Assembly (NCBI GenBank): GCA_963662155.1
Contig: OY759270.1
Span: 8,214,461 to 8,278,460 of the forward strand
Direction: 5' to 3'
Length of the DNA stretch: 64,000 nucleotides
Source: Lamellibrachia columna
Lineage: Eukaryota > Annelida > Polychaeta > Sabellida > Siboglinidae
Numbering within the stretch: position 1 is the first letter of the stretch; every line of letters begins with the position of its first letter. The translations under genes were made by a program, and so were the position numbers. The notes beneath the pieces are model-generated. The model was not told where the DNA came from. It did not search any database and saw nothing but the letters and a program-made list of their open reading frames with translations. Of the stretch, positions 39,101 to 45,493 are shown one piece after another.

Positions 39101-39594
39101 TGCTGCTCCTGTAGCAGCTGTTGTTGCTCCTGCACTACCTGTTGCTCCTGCACTACCTGTTGCTCCTGCAGCAGCTGTTGCTCCTGAACTAGCTGTTGCT
39201 CCTGCAGCAGCTGCTGCTCCAGCTGTTGTTGCTGCTCCTGCACTAGCTGTTGTTGCTGCTCCTGCACGAGCGGTTGCTGCTGCTCCTGCACTAGCTGTTG
39301 CTGCTCCTGCACGAGCTGTCCTTGCAGTTCCACCTGTAGCTGTTGTTGTTCCTGGTGCTCCTGCAGTTGCAATTGTTGTTGTACTTGTGTTCGAATCTCT
39401 TGACTCTGCAGCTGTTTCTGTTCCCACAGCTGCTGCTGTTGTTGTTGCAACTGTAACTGGTGCTCCGCATGCTCTGGTAGATGTTGTTGCTGCATTGCAA
39501 TAAGTAGCTGAGCCACCTCTTCTGTTTCTTGCTGAGAAGTAGCTTCCATTGTGGTAGTCAGTACGATGCCAGCTGAGTTAAGCCGATATGTGAT
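15011..39594 (-). CDS. SENP6: SENP6-type SUMO-specific protease (19 coding exons)
   Basis: Peptidase C48 family cysteine protease that removes SUMO, in the SENP6/7 branch known for trimming poly-SUMO chains in the nucleus. Exons, minus strand: 39594-38642, 38411-37321, 36863-36710, 35071-34937, 34448-34351, 33592-33522, 33310-32950, 30907-30717, 28792-28603, 28257-28078, 25655-25187, 23434-23318, 22703-22575, 20286-20194, 18549-18270, 17831-17655, 17186-17118, 16259-16100, 15193-15011. All have AG/GT borders and matching phases except 18270/17831. The C-terminal half shows [64 protein letters not shown] (His), [12 protein letters not shown] (Asp) and [17 protein letters not shown] (Cys). These order and spell as in vertebrate SENP6. 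At about 1,685 residues from ATG 39,549 it is longer than human SENP6 (about 1,100). The extra length is a Gln-rich N-terminus and linkers. Identity as SENP6/7 is firm; SENP6 is favoured over SENP7. Confidence 0.9.
16100..16259 (-). CDS. SENP6: SENP6-like exon 18: catalytic Cys
   Basis: [20 protein letters not shown], then [20 protein letters not shown]. It holds the oxyanion-hole Gln (PQQ) and the nucleophile Cys (SDCGVY). Donor GAG|GTGAGT. Confidence 0.95.
17118..17186 (-). CDS. SENP6: SENP6-like exon 17: catalytic Asp
   Basis: [20 protein letters not shown] then LRE. The Asp of FDSL is the second member of the catalytic triad. 69 bases, acceptor TTTGTAG, donor GA|GTATGT. Confidence 0.93.
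17655..17831 (-). CDS. SENP6: SENP6-like exon 16: insert loop
   Basis: Low-complexity loop ending [10 protein letters not shown], which joins to PAILIFDSL (compare KQPCILLMDSL in human SENP6). The 3' border CA|GTGTGT is fixed by phase. The 5' border is uncertain: the best acceptor CTTCCTAG gives a phase that does not match exon 15, and the frame stays open upstream into reverse-transcriptase-derived sequence. Confidence 0.65.
17865..18262 (-). mobile_element. decayed LINE reverse transcriptase fragment in the exon 15/16 intron
   Basis: On the minus strand it reads [18 protein letters not shown], then [19 protein letters not shown] (one frame change), [15 protein letters not shown], and finally IYADDKQ. 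This is the RT order of fingers, LSKAFDT, QGSILGPLLF and YADD. It starts about 8 bases past the exon 15 donor and reaches to within 35 bases of exon 16. Confidence 0.75.
18270..18549 (-). CDS. SENP6: SENP6-like exon 15: catalytic His and start of the insert loop
   Basis: [19 protein letters not shown] holds the catalytic His. A Ser/Thr-rich insert ([19 protein letters not shown]) follows, as expected for the SENP6/7 loop. The donor CAG|GTTAGT is phase 0, which does not fit the phase of exon 16. Its acceptor directly borders a 25-bp minisatellite. Confidence 0.85.
18552..19131. repeat. 25-bp minisatellite, about 23 units
   Basis: The consensus unit is CTACACAACACTCAGTGTCACC plus CGG or AGG. 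Units drift (ATT for ACT, CTTCAC for CTACAC), and a higher-order 75-bp pattern appears after 18,870. The array starts at the 3' splice site of exon 15: the acceptor GTTGTGTTTCAG on the minus strand is a variant of the unit's own GTTGTGTAG. The long open frames across it are artefacts of a period not divisible by 3. Confidence 0.95.
19353..19832 (-). mobile_element. 5'-truncated CR1 copy
   Basis: On the minus strand it codes [20 protein letters not shown], then [39 protein letters not shown] and the two-unit TTGTTAAATC tail at 19,353. It resembles the 51,434-53,176 copy more than the 45,393 copy ([10 protein letters not shown] against SLKKDSRTRG). It sits in the exon 14/15 intron, in the same sense as the host gene. 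Confidence 0.9.
20194..20286 (-). CDS. SENP6: SENP6-like exon 14: protease core
   Basis: [20 protein letters not shown] then [10 protein letters not shown]. The donor AG|GTTTGT splits a Ser codon completed by exon 15, giving NESAHWYL across the junction as in SENP6. Confidence 0.93.
20379..22283. mobile_element. TIR-bounded insertion in the exon 13/14 intron
   Basis: The 38-bp arms 20,379-20,416 and 22,246-22,283 are inverted copies with about six mismatches (core GACTCATTTTGTTA and GGGTCACACAC). TA-rich sequence flanks both ends. No transposase was found inside. A nested inverted pair (TTACACAACTGGTAGAA near 21,378 and its complement near 21,500) and a GC-rich direct repeat near 21,000 lie within. 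Confidence 0.5.
20985..21175. repeat. GC-rich direct repeat, two copies about 120 bp apart
   Basis: GCGAGTGAGACACTACAGTC...GTTTTGTGGGG at about 20,995-21,052 recurs as GCGAGACACTATAGTCATTT...GCGGGG at about 21,113-21,174, each ending near GTCSAGCCCG. Much more GC-rich than the intron around it. No gene recognised. Confidence 0.55.
22575..22703 (-). CDS. SENP6: SENP6-like exon 13: protease core
   Basis: [20 protein letters not shown] then FFYRRLTQ. Acceptor CTTTACAG, donor TC|GTAAGT. Confidence 0.93.
23318..23434 (-). CDS. SENP6: SENP6-like exon 12: protease core
   Basis: [20 protein letters not shown], then [19 protein letters not shown]. One of the best conserved blocks of SENP6/7. Acceptor TTTGTAG, donor AA|GTAAGC. 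Confidence 0.93.
23570..25180. other. intron 11/12 of the SENP6-like gene
   Basis: No exon seen. It contains a 17-bp-arm hairpin at 24,666-24,700 and a phrase (GCAGAGTTACCCGGTATTGC, about 24,041) that looks like an old dispersed repeat. Confidence 0.4.
24666..24700. repeat. perfect 35-bp hairpin
   Basis: Arms CTGGATACCACGCTATA and TATAGCGTGGTATCCAG with a single T between them. Confidence 0.95.
25187..25655 (-). CDS. SENP6: SENP6-like exon 11: pre-catalytic domain and acidic loop
   Basis: [20 protein letters not shown] starts the exon. A Thr/Val/Pro-rich repeat of [14 protein letters not shown] and [13 protein letters not shown] follows, then an acidic [11 protein letters not shown] run, then [10 protein letters not shown]. 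The last block equals the 'HTIFIGPVEKL' entry to the protease core. Confidence 0.85.
25735..26042 (+). mobile_element. CR1 copy, left part (interrupted)
   Basis: Plus-strand traces in order: [55 protein letters not shown]. Multiple stops. The copy is broken at 26,042 by a pogo-like insertion and resumes at 27,134. Confidence 0.85.
26043..27133. mobile_element. pogo/Tigger-like non-autonomous element in a CR1 copy
   Basis: The left end CAGTCGACTCGTTATCGCGTG and the right end, reverse-complemented TAGTCGTGCCTCGTTATTGTG, form an imperfect TIR. A TA lies at each junction, as for pogo-type elements. Removing it rejoins the CR1 sequence. Another repeat (TACTCGTACTCATACTCG, about 26,230-26,380) is nested within. 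No transposase frame remains. Confidence 0.7.
27134..27232 (+). mobile_element. CR1 copy, right part
   Basis: Continues 25,735-26,042 with [19 protein letters not shown] and a collapsed 3' end (GGATGACAATCTTGTTAAAA). Confidence 0.8.
27233..28077. other. intron 10/11, nothing recognised
   Basis: AT-rich; no exon or named repeat seen. Confidence 0.35.
28078..28257 (-). CDS. SENP6: SENP6-like exon 10: pre-catalytic domain
   Basis: Codes [20 protein letters not shown] then [12 protein letters not shown], matching the 'LNTSDLTKCEW...LPVVFL' part of SENP6. Phase 2 in and 1 out. Confidence 0.8.
28603..28792 (-). CDS. SENP6: SENP6-like exon 9: start of the pre-catalytic domain
   Basis: Contains [20 protein letters not shown] then EPVVV, equivalent to the SIRVGTL...EPVIF block of human SENP6. 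Donor T|GTATAC is weak but phase-matched to exon 10. Confidence 0.75.
29560..29770 (+). mobile_element. RTE-like LINE 3' fragment
   Basis: Plus-strand translation gives [20 protein letters not shown], then [18 protein letters not shown]...RERWHRM. This is the usual last segment (FFGH...GKRxRGRxxxxWxDN...WR) of RTE-type LINE proteins, with stops. Confidence 0.65.
29820..30395 (+). mobile_element. CR1/L2-like LINE C-terminal fragment
   Basis: [12 protein letters not shown], then a frame change, [25 protein letters not shown], and an ending of APTLWNLFP...[12 protein letters not shown] (open at 29,931-30,389). Same family type as 1-718 but a different lineage. It lies in the exon 8/9 intron, opposite in sense to the host gene. 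Confidence 0.8.
30717..30907 (-). CDS. SENP6: SENP6-like exon 8: SUMO-interaction-like motif
   Basis: Begins [13 protein letters not shown], a hydrophobic core followed by Ser and acids. This is the classic SUMO-interacting motif pattern and matches a similar IILSSDDDD block in human SENP6. Then a Thr/Ala-rich linker and [10 protein letters not shown]. Confidence 0.8.
31165..31917. mobile_element. hAT-type non-autonomous element with GTGGAAAC duplication
   Basis: The ends CAGGGTTGTTTGATTTAAATC and (reverse-complemented) CAGGGTTGAAAAAAATCATG are inverted copies. The 8 bases GTGGAAAC occur directly outside both ends (31,157-31,164 and 31,918-31,925), a perfect 8-bp target duplication. 753 bp, no transposase. 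An inner part resembles sequence at 26,750-27,090. Confidence 0.92.
31926..32949. other. intron 7/8, nothing further recognised
   Basis: No exon or repeat identified between the hAT insertion and exon 7. Confidence 0.35.
32950..33310 (-). CDS. SENP6: SENP6-like exon 7: zinc-ribbon-like module and basic tail
   Basis: Codes [20 protein letters not shown] then [10 protein letters not shown]. This is a CxxC-x10-CxxC arrangement that fits a small zinc ribbon. Then comes a basic stretch with TKKQFYGNT, close to the TKKFYGN block I recall in human SENP6, and a KPGRSRKK nuclear-localisation-like patch. Donor G|GTAGGT. Confidence 0.8.
33522..33592 (-). CDS. SENP6: SENP6-like exon 6: short basic linker
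   Basis: 71 bases between CACACAG and CCG|GTAGGT. It ends TQKRPSKP and joins in frame to [13 protein letters not shown]. Confidence 0.7.
33770..33950 (+). mobile_element. RTE-like LINE 3' end with (GAGT)n tail
   Basis: Codes [20 protein letters not shown] then [14 protein letters not shown], with a stop soon after, then a short GAGT run (TGAGTGAGTGAGTGAATGA) that forms the 3' tail. Inserted between exons 5 and 6, antisense to the gene. Confidence 0.75.
34351..34448 (-). CDS. SENP6: SENP6-like exon 5: linker
   Basis: Codes [20 protein letters not shown]..., phase 2 in and phase 1 out, acceptor GTTAAAG. Confidence 0.65.
34834..34911. repeat. 48-bp tandem duplication downstream of exon 4
   Basis: GATCTGTCAGGGGTACTGAT plus GTAGTCAG occurs twice, 48 bases apart, just past the exon 4 donor. 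Confidence 0.85.
34937..35071 (-). CDS. SENP6: SENP6-like exon 4: linker
   Basis: Codes [18 protein letters not shown]... and ends AG|GTTAGC. An earlier donor (TTTTG|GTAAAG) exists but breaks the phase with exon 5, so the later one is chosen. Alternative use is possible. Confidence 0.65.
35384..36588. mobile_element. hAT-type element with TACCTACC duplication
   Basis: The ends CAGGGTTG and CAACCCTG are followed inward by the familiar GTACTTGAGTA / TACTTTTACTTCGTTACA subterminal pattern. TACCTACC flanks both sides (35,376-35,383 and 36,589-36,596). 1,205 bp. A 129-codon plus-strand frame at 35,962-36,351 has no pattern that I recognise. The insertion split the 38-bp minisatellite at exon 3. 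Confidence 0.93.
36592..36743. repeat. 38-bp minisatellite spanning the exon 3 splice donor, 4 units
   Basis: Units start at 36,592, 36,630, 36,668 and 36,706, each with CTACCTGGAAGAGA or a close variant. On the minus strand each carries GTCTCTTCCAG|GTAG or a mutated form, so the exon end and its 5' splice site exist in four tandem copies. The unit nearest the exon is the one predicted to be used. Confidence 0.95.
36710..36863 (-). CDS. SENP6: SENP6-like exon 3: low-complexity linker ending in a duplicated splice donor
   Basis: Gly/Ala/Gln/Arg-rich. The last 34 bases and the donor AG|GTAGGT are one unit of a 38-bp tandem repeat that runs on into the intron (36,592-36,743). Confidence 0.7.
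37321..38411 (-). CDS. SENP6: SENP6-like exon 2: Pro/Thr/Ala/Gln-rich linker with a conserved-looking end
   Basis: 363 codons with no stop, acceptor TCTTTCAG and donor G|GTAAGG. Mostly disordered in composition, with Arg-Pro patches ([20 protein letters not shown]). It ends in a non-disordered stretch, [20 protein letters not shown] then KFFKLTGG, that could be a small beta module. I do not know this module in human SENP6. Confidence 0.75.
38642..39594 (-). CDS. SENP6: SENP6-like exon 1 (recognised): Gln-rich N-terminus
   Basis: Acceptor TTTTCCAG at 39,595. The frame is open from the exon start ([15 protein letters not shown]), then ATG at 39,549 in a good context (ACAATGG), followed by [15 protein letters not shown]. 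Most of the rest is Gln-rich with Leu, Glu and Val (about residues 20-300), coded by a mix of CAG and CAA. One non-Gln island, with the blocks [19 protein letters not shown] and [19 protein letters not shown], looks helical and may be a small folded unit. The donor is GG|GTATGT. Earlier non-coding or coding exons may exist. Confidence 0.75.
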
Positions 39595-40519
39595 CTGGAA
39601 AACAATATTTACACCAATTAGCAAATTTTAACATTCAATTTCAGACACATTTCTATTTTTCATATGATGGTATTCTGTTACTAAGAATTCTTCCTTATAT
39701 TAAGAATACATCATACAGCATAAATCAAACTATTTTTTACAAACAAATAAAACAGTCCATGTAAAAATCACTGTTTGCATTATGCGTTTGCATTATGAAA
39801 TTTGTTATTGGACATACATCTCACTCTCGGTTAAGGAGTTCTCTCAGATGCAAGAAATATCATCAAACGTGTCATCTGGAATATTATTTAATGCTTCAAC
39901 TAAACCTAAACCATTTTGTTTGTCAGGACAACTCTAAATTTGAGGAGTAAATTCATGGTAATATAGTGTGTATTAAACTATTATATGCCTAAATGGCTAT
40001 AAATATGATTGGTCAGTCAACAAGTAAACAAATTGGATTATGTTAGTCGATGATTACCCAGCCAGGAGAACAGACTTGAAGAGCTCTCCAAAACAGCAGT
40101 TCTCAACCTTTTTGCCTTCAAGGCCCCCCTTGTGTCCAATAAAAAATTCCATGGACCTCCCCCCACATAAGATATGGCATCCCACCACCTTTTTGCTAAA
40201 ATGATGTTAAAAGTTGTTGCTTTTGAAATGTAGGGGAGATTTGCAGGGATTGGGACCCCTAACGATAAACTTGAATATAGACATGAAAACAAACGGAATT
40301 TATGTAAAGAATATACTAACATAGAGTTTATATTTTATTGTCAATAACAAGTTATTGATCACAAGAAAATCATTGATGAATTTAAAAAAAATTACAAAAA
40401 GGTCCAATTGTGGCCACGGTTTCCTCGATTGGACCACCCTATGTCTTCGATTGGACCAAAAGTAAAATGATTATATAGGACTAAACATTATTATGAACTG
40501 ATACATAAGTAACATATAT

Positions 40520-40520
40520 T

Positions 40521-40586
<66 letters not shown>
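40520..40586. repeat. (TA)n microsatellite
   Basis: Uninterrupted TA array inside the nested pogo-like element. Confidence 0.95.
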
Positions 40587-40588
<2 letters not shown>

Positions 40589-41287
40589 CATATAGCATTA
40601 TAACAATACTAGTGATCATTAGTCAAATACAATATACTAATAAATACCAGTGTTCATAAACTTTGCAGTTCCATCCACACTACACAATGTCCCATGTCTT
40701 CTTCGACTGGGCAAACAAACAAATTATGTAGACCAAACTTTGAATTAATACGTGAGTAAAATATAGTGTTCATTATAAACATGAAATTAATCAGCAGTCA
40801 AATGAAATGTTAACATGGCTTAATGTTCACAGTCTTCTGTCAACGGCTCCGGAATAAGCTAGCGGAAATGATCGACATCCTTTAGAGCCCATCACAATTG
40901 CATGCACTGGCACCATAGTCTTTCATCTCATCCATTACTCGTCGCACTATGCCTGCATAGTGTCAACTGCAATTCATATTCTGCGGTCATCCTTCAGAGG
41001 CCATCGGAACCTGTTTTGTCCCACAACTGACATGCACTGCACCGCCAGTTTCTTTCGTCACATCCGTTACCCATCGCATTATGCCTGGGTAGATTTTACC
41101 ATCGTACAAAATGGTGCACCATTGACCAGTTCTGCAGCCTTCGATGTCCTTGATGAGCTGCAATCAACTAGGTTTGGGTGGCTCAGAACTGTTGTGTGCT
41201 CTCGACTGAGTTGCAGTGGTCTTAGAAGTACTGGACTCTTGGGTGGGTGTAGGACTAGCTTTCTCTGGTTCGACTTTGCTTTGTTTA

Positions 41288-41812
41288 ACTAGTTTCTTCC
41301 TTTGGTGGGCATAACTCTGGCACAGCTTCCATGGCAACAGCTGTCAGTGCAACAGCTGTCAGAGCTGCAACAACAGGTGTCAGAGGTGACGTAGGGTTGT
41401 GCTCTTGTGTAGCTTCCGTGATTACATTAGTTACCGTAGCAGCAGCAAAGTCAGAGTCTTGGAATATGTCTATGGTCAATGACCACAGACCTGCTAACAG
41501 CATTCTGAACAGATGCCGCTTTTCTATACGCCACATTCAGAATTTGGGCGACTTGCCATGTTGTCACTGGTCTGTCTACATGTTCTCTCATCCACATCCT
41601 CAATGCACCATCACAGTATTTCCCAAATGGTCCGATAAAGGCCACATCCAAAGGCTGGAGTCGGTGAGTCATGTGTGGCGGAAGTGAAACCATGACCACT
41701 CCAGCTTCCCGAGCCATCTCAGTTGCAGCCAAATTCTTTGTGTGGGTCATATGGCTATCGAGTATGAGCACAACAGTCTCCTCATTCATTGGTTTAACAA
41801 AATCTATGATAC
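41288..41812 (-). pseudogene. DDE_1 (pogo/Tigger/jerky-type) transposase fragment
   Basis: On the minus strand it reads FVKPMNEETVVLILDSHMTH, then LPPHMTHRLQPLDVAFIGPF, GKY, and VAQILNVAYRKAASVQNAV. This is the second half of a DDE_1 transposase: a metal-binding Asp in LILDSH, then the PPHxTHxLQPLDV block. After about 41,500 the frame shifts by one base to AGLWSLTIDIFQDSDFA, the usual end. The first half and the DNA-binding domain are missing, so it is inactive. Confidence 0.88.
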
Positions 41813-43036
41813 ATCACAGCCAAATAACAAACCCCTCATTGGACATCCAGCCTTTGACCTGAAGGTCCACCATTTGTCAGTTCTATTTTCATCCTCTTCT
41901 GTTTAAATATATGACCATTGACACTAAATTTATGTAAACCCTCATAAAATACCAAGTCTTTGGTAGTCCGAAACAATGTAGATTTACCTGTGACCAAATG
42001 TGTTCTGTTACAGGTTCCCTCGATTGGACCACTTAGCAACTTCTTTATTTGCATTATTATAATTGCTCCCTTGTCTAATATTACTTTCTGGTAATCAATA
42101 AACTGTTTTGGAATAATTACACACATCTGTTGATGGCATACCCTTATGTGGGTCACTGGTCCAATTGTGGTAACTGCAGTGGTCCAATCGTGGAATTTGA
42201 AGTGTAAATAAATAATGCATTATAATCACAAGCATATGACAACGACTTAAAAATTCTTATTATCGCCACTAACGTTGGGCTCCTACTCTTGATGGACACA
42301 AATTTTAGCCTGTAAGTATAACCAAGGGTGCTGTACTGATCATGGCCTGATTATTATGTCGGGGATATAGAAAACCTACTTTCGGTGATAAATATTTAAA
42401 AATTACCGCTATTTCGGCGAAATTTACCGCGCCAGCCGAAATGCCACTGACGAATGACATAATCGATAGAGAATGCCATGGTATACAGTAATATACAGCA
42501 CTGGTCCGATCGAGAAACTGGTCCAATCCAAGCAACTCTTCTCTGTGTTTATTAAACATTAAAAGAAAACGTGTTTGCTGTTGTTAGTGCCATTACACTG
42601 CTTGTTAACTATTACTAATCAAACAAACATATTTAAATGAAATAAATGTCACAGTATATCAATATTTCAGAGCACCAAAAAGTTAGCCACAGAGCTCCAC
42701 AATGAATCCGCAAGGAGGCGCTGCTTATGGTAGCACCTTGCGGATTCACTGTGAAACTATTGCGAAACTATTGCGTATGGTAATCGTGGAGATTTGCGTT
42801 TAGTAAATGTATGGTTTTGTTAGCGTGATGTGTATATACGTATAGTAGATACACTAGGAGACGTTCGACAGCTATGGGTGGACGTTTTCATAGTTAGGTC
42901 AGAAACTTTAATTTTGTTTTATTTTACCAGGTAATTTAAAACAATAATTTTCCCCTGCCATATCACGGCCCCCCTGGCAGCTCTCTGCGGCCCCCCAATG
43001 GGCTGAGGACCCCGGTTGAGAAACGCTGCTCCAAAA

Positions 43037-45392
43037 GATTAATAATTGAAATAATGATTAACAACCATTTATGGAATTCACCATATTAAAATCAGAGACT
43101 ACACTTTAGGGTATCTGAGGTCAAAGGTCTTATTTCAAGACACCTTTGTTTCCTATTTAATCCATACATGAAATTTGACAATATAAATGTGCACCTGTTT
43201 ACTGGCTTTCCAATAATATGTTACTTGTATTTCTAACATTATTAGCAACAGAGTTATGTGGAATAATATAATGATCAATGTGTAAATTGGGTCAACATTC
43301 AGTATTCTCTATCTTCAGTAATATTTGACCTAGATATCTAAAAAAATGCAATTTTTATTTTATCATGCTAGCCAATCAGTGTACTAATTTTTGTTTTATA
43401 GTTTGGACATAATGCATGTTTTAAGTGAATGGCCCAAACACATAAATTACTTTCTACAAGGAAATCTATCCAATTCCTAAGTTCATTTTTGTGTGGCACC
43501 CACTTGTTGCTTACCGTGAGCGCATAAAGAAAGTATACACAAACTAATATATAAATAACTTAATAATGTATCAGTTTTAATGTTTGCAATGACAGACCAT
43601 TTATTCTTAATTGTTGTTTCAAACTTCAAAGTCACAAGGTAGTCGAAGGCAATGCCAATGCGATGGGAATGGCACGGTTGGATGGCAACGCTGTCCACCG
43701 CTAGCCGTAGCCTATGTTACGGTTCCATTTTAACGTCAACACCACATTATTTTATACATAACCATACATTTGTTCCATAAACTTTGTGCAATATTTTAAT
43801 ACTGTGATAGTTCAGCGTTGTGTGTACTTTGTAGGCATGCCGACTGGGCACCGGAATTTTGAACATGGCTGGCATGTGCGATTGACGAATTCACACGAAC
43901 TAAAGTTGCTATATAACGCAACATCAATGTCATTTAAACAATACCGTTCACCGGAAATGTTACATACCTTATATTTAACATGATACTAGATGCAGGAGAG
44001 CTTATACATCTCGCAGTATTGGTATTTTATCAGAAATACATATTCACGAAAAACTACCATCATCAGATCGCAACATTGCTTGACGATTTGTGGCATATTA
44101 CGACAATGATAGAGGCGAGTGCCCGGGAAAATAGTATCACAGATATACATGCAACTTATGAGTTTTAATGTATTCTTTCTTCAAGTCAGTTGATATGATG
44201 ATACTTTCTAATAAAATTACACGCAACTCCTCACCAATCATCTGATTGGTTTTATCCTAAATGTCGCAATCCAAAAGTAGGTTGATAGCGACACCTACCA
44301 ATAGAGCAAAGCAATAAATGGATGATTTTCATGCATACGTAGACCGTGTAATGCAAACTATTTATTCGAAGCACACTGGACTGCGAACCAAGCAATAAAC
44401 GTGCCAAACACCGCACTAACCCATACACACTGCAAAGTAATTACCATAATTCTACTTAACATAATGTACCTATATGCTGTCTTAAAGAAGTGGATTAAAA
44501 TAATCGCTACTTGTTGCGCGTGTGCACGAGAACTGCCAGAATATGGTAAACCAGTATGTGCTAATACACTACGAAGTTTGTCTTAAATACAATGGCTTGC
44601 AATAAAAGAACACCTTTGTCTTTGGTGTCAGTGTAACCATGTTTGAGAAACATGGCATGTTAAATTTTAGTTGTGTGGCCTTAATATAAAAATAGAAAGG
44701 GGGTTTCCTTAATTGAGTTTTACGAAATATTTGCCCATATATAAACACATTGTTGTTCTTAAATATCGTAATTTAAATGATATAAATGTTCATATAAATA
44801 TATGCAAACATGCTGCATGTCTTTACGTACCTGGTATAATTGATGTCAACACTTGCACGCAGTAATTATAATAAATAGTTGTTTTATATGCGACAGCTGG
44901 GGTGTCATTGAACACACACAATTCAAGATTCATCCACACGAAACCAACGCCTCAATTTAAACCAGAAAGGTCGCCCATCAAAATCATGATTTCACATACT
45001 TCATTCACTTGTATAATGCCTTGCTCGCATAACTACGCATGGGGAGGTTCATTCTAGGTGAGGTTCATTGAAAGAGCAGCCACGATGCGTCGATGGCGTC
45101 ATATTGGAGATAACAGGCACGCGATAAAGACAACAATGCGTACGTATGACGTATTCATTATATCTGTAATTGCGTTTCTTACATTACAGCGTTCTTCATC
45201 AAACGTCTATGACAAATGAGCATTTTACAAGTTTCACGATAAACAGAAATGGAGCATTTTAATGCATATCCTAAAATAGAATGGGGAATCCCAATGAAGT
45301 GTAAAATAAATAATCGCCGACCTAAATTTCCTGCCGCGTTTGCTGAAGTGTCGCCATCTGCACGAACTCATGTAAACTAAAGAGACAACGGC
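43037..45392. other. 2.3 kb without recognised genes
   Basis: It lies 5' of the SENP6-like gene as recognised. The segment 43,620-43,740 on the minus strand is somewhat GC-rich and begins ATGGAACCGTAA, so it is not coding as read. It or the 45,000-45,230 area could hold the promoter or a 5' non-coding exon. No TATA or defined motif is claimed. Confidence 0.3.
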
Positions 45393-45493
45393 CTTTTTAA
45401 CAAGATTTAACAAGATTTGCCATCCAAGCCAAAGGCCCAGATGGCAAGTGGACAAGGAAGCCATTGGCTTATCGAGAGTCCATCAATGTTCAT

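Larger units (their letters stand above)
40401..42529 (-). mobile_element. pogo-like element with GGTCCAATYG repeats, nested in hAT
   Basis: Eight copies of GGTCCAATTG/CG or its complement occur at 40,401, 40,426, 40,448, 42,021, 42,158, 42,181, 42,503 and 42,520. They bracket a DDE transposase remnant. Exact ends are not certain. Confidence 0.6.
40086..43036. mobile_element. hAT-type element with CTCCAAAA duplication
   Basis: The element runs 40,094-43,028. The ends CAGCAGTTCTCAACC and (reverse-complemented) CAGCGTTTCTCAACC match at 13 of 15 bases, and CTCCAAAA lies outside both (40,086-40,093 and 43,029-43,036). No hAT transposase was seen. Its interior has been invaded by a pogo-like element (40,401-42,529). 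Confidence 0.93.

Noticed and set aside
38601..39503. Plus-strand Ala/Val-rich and Cys/Ser-rich frames
   Set aside because: Antisense of the Gln-rich SENP6-like exon (CAG/CAA codons), so open by composition.
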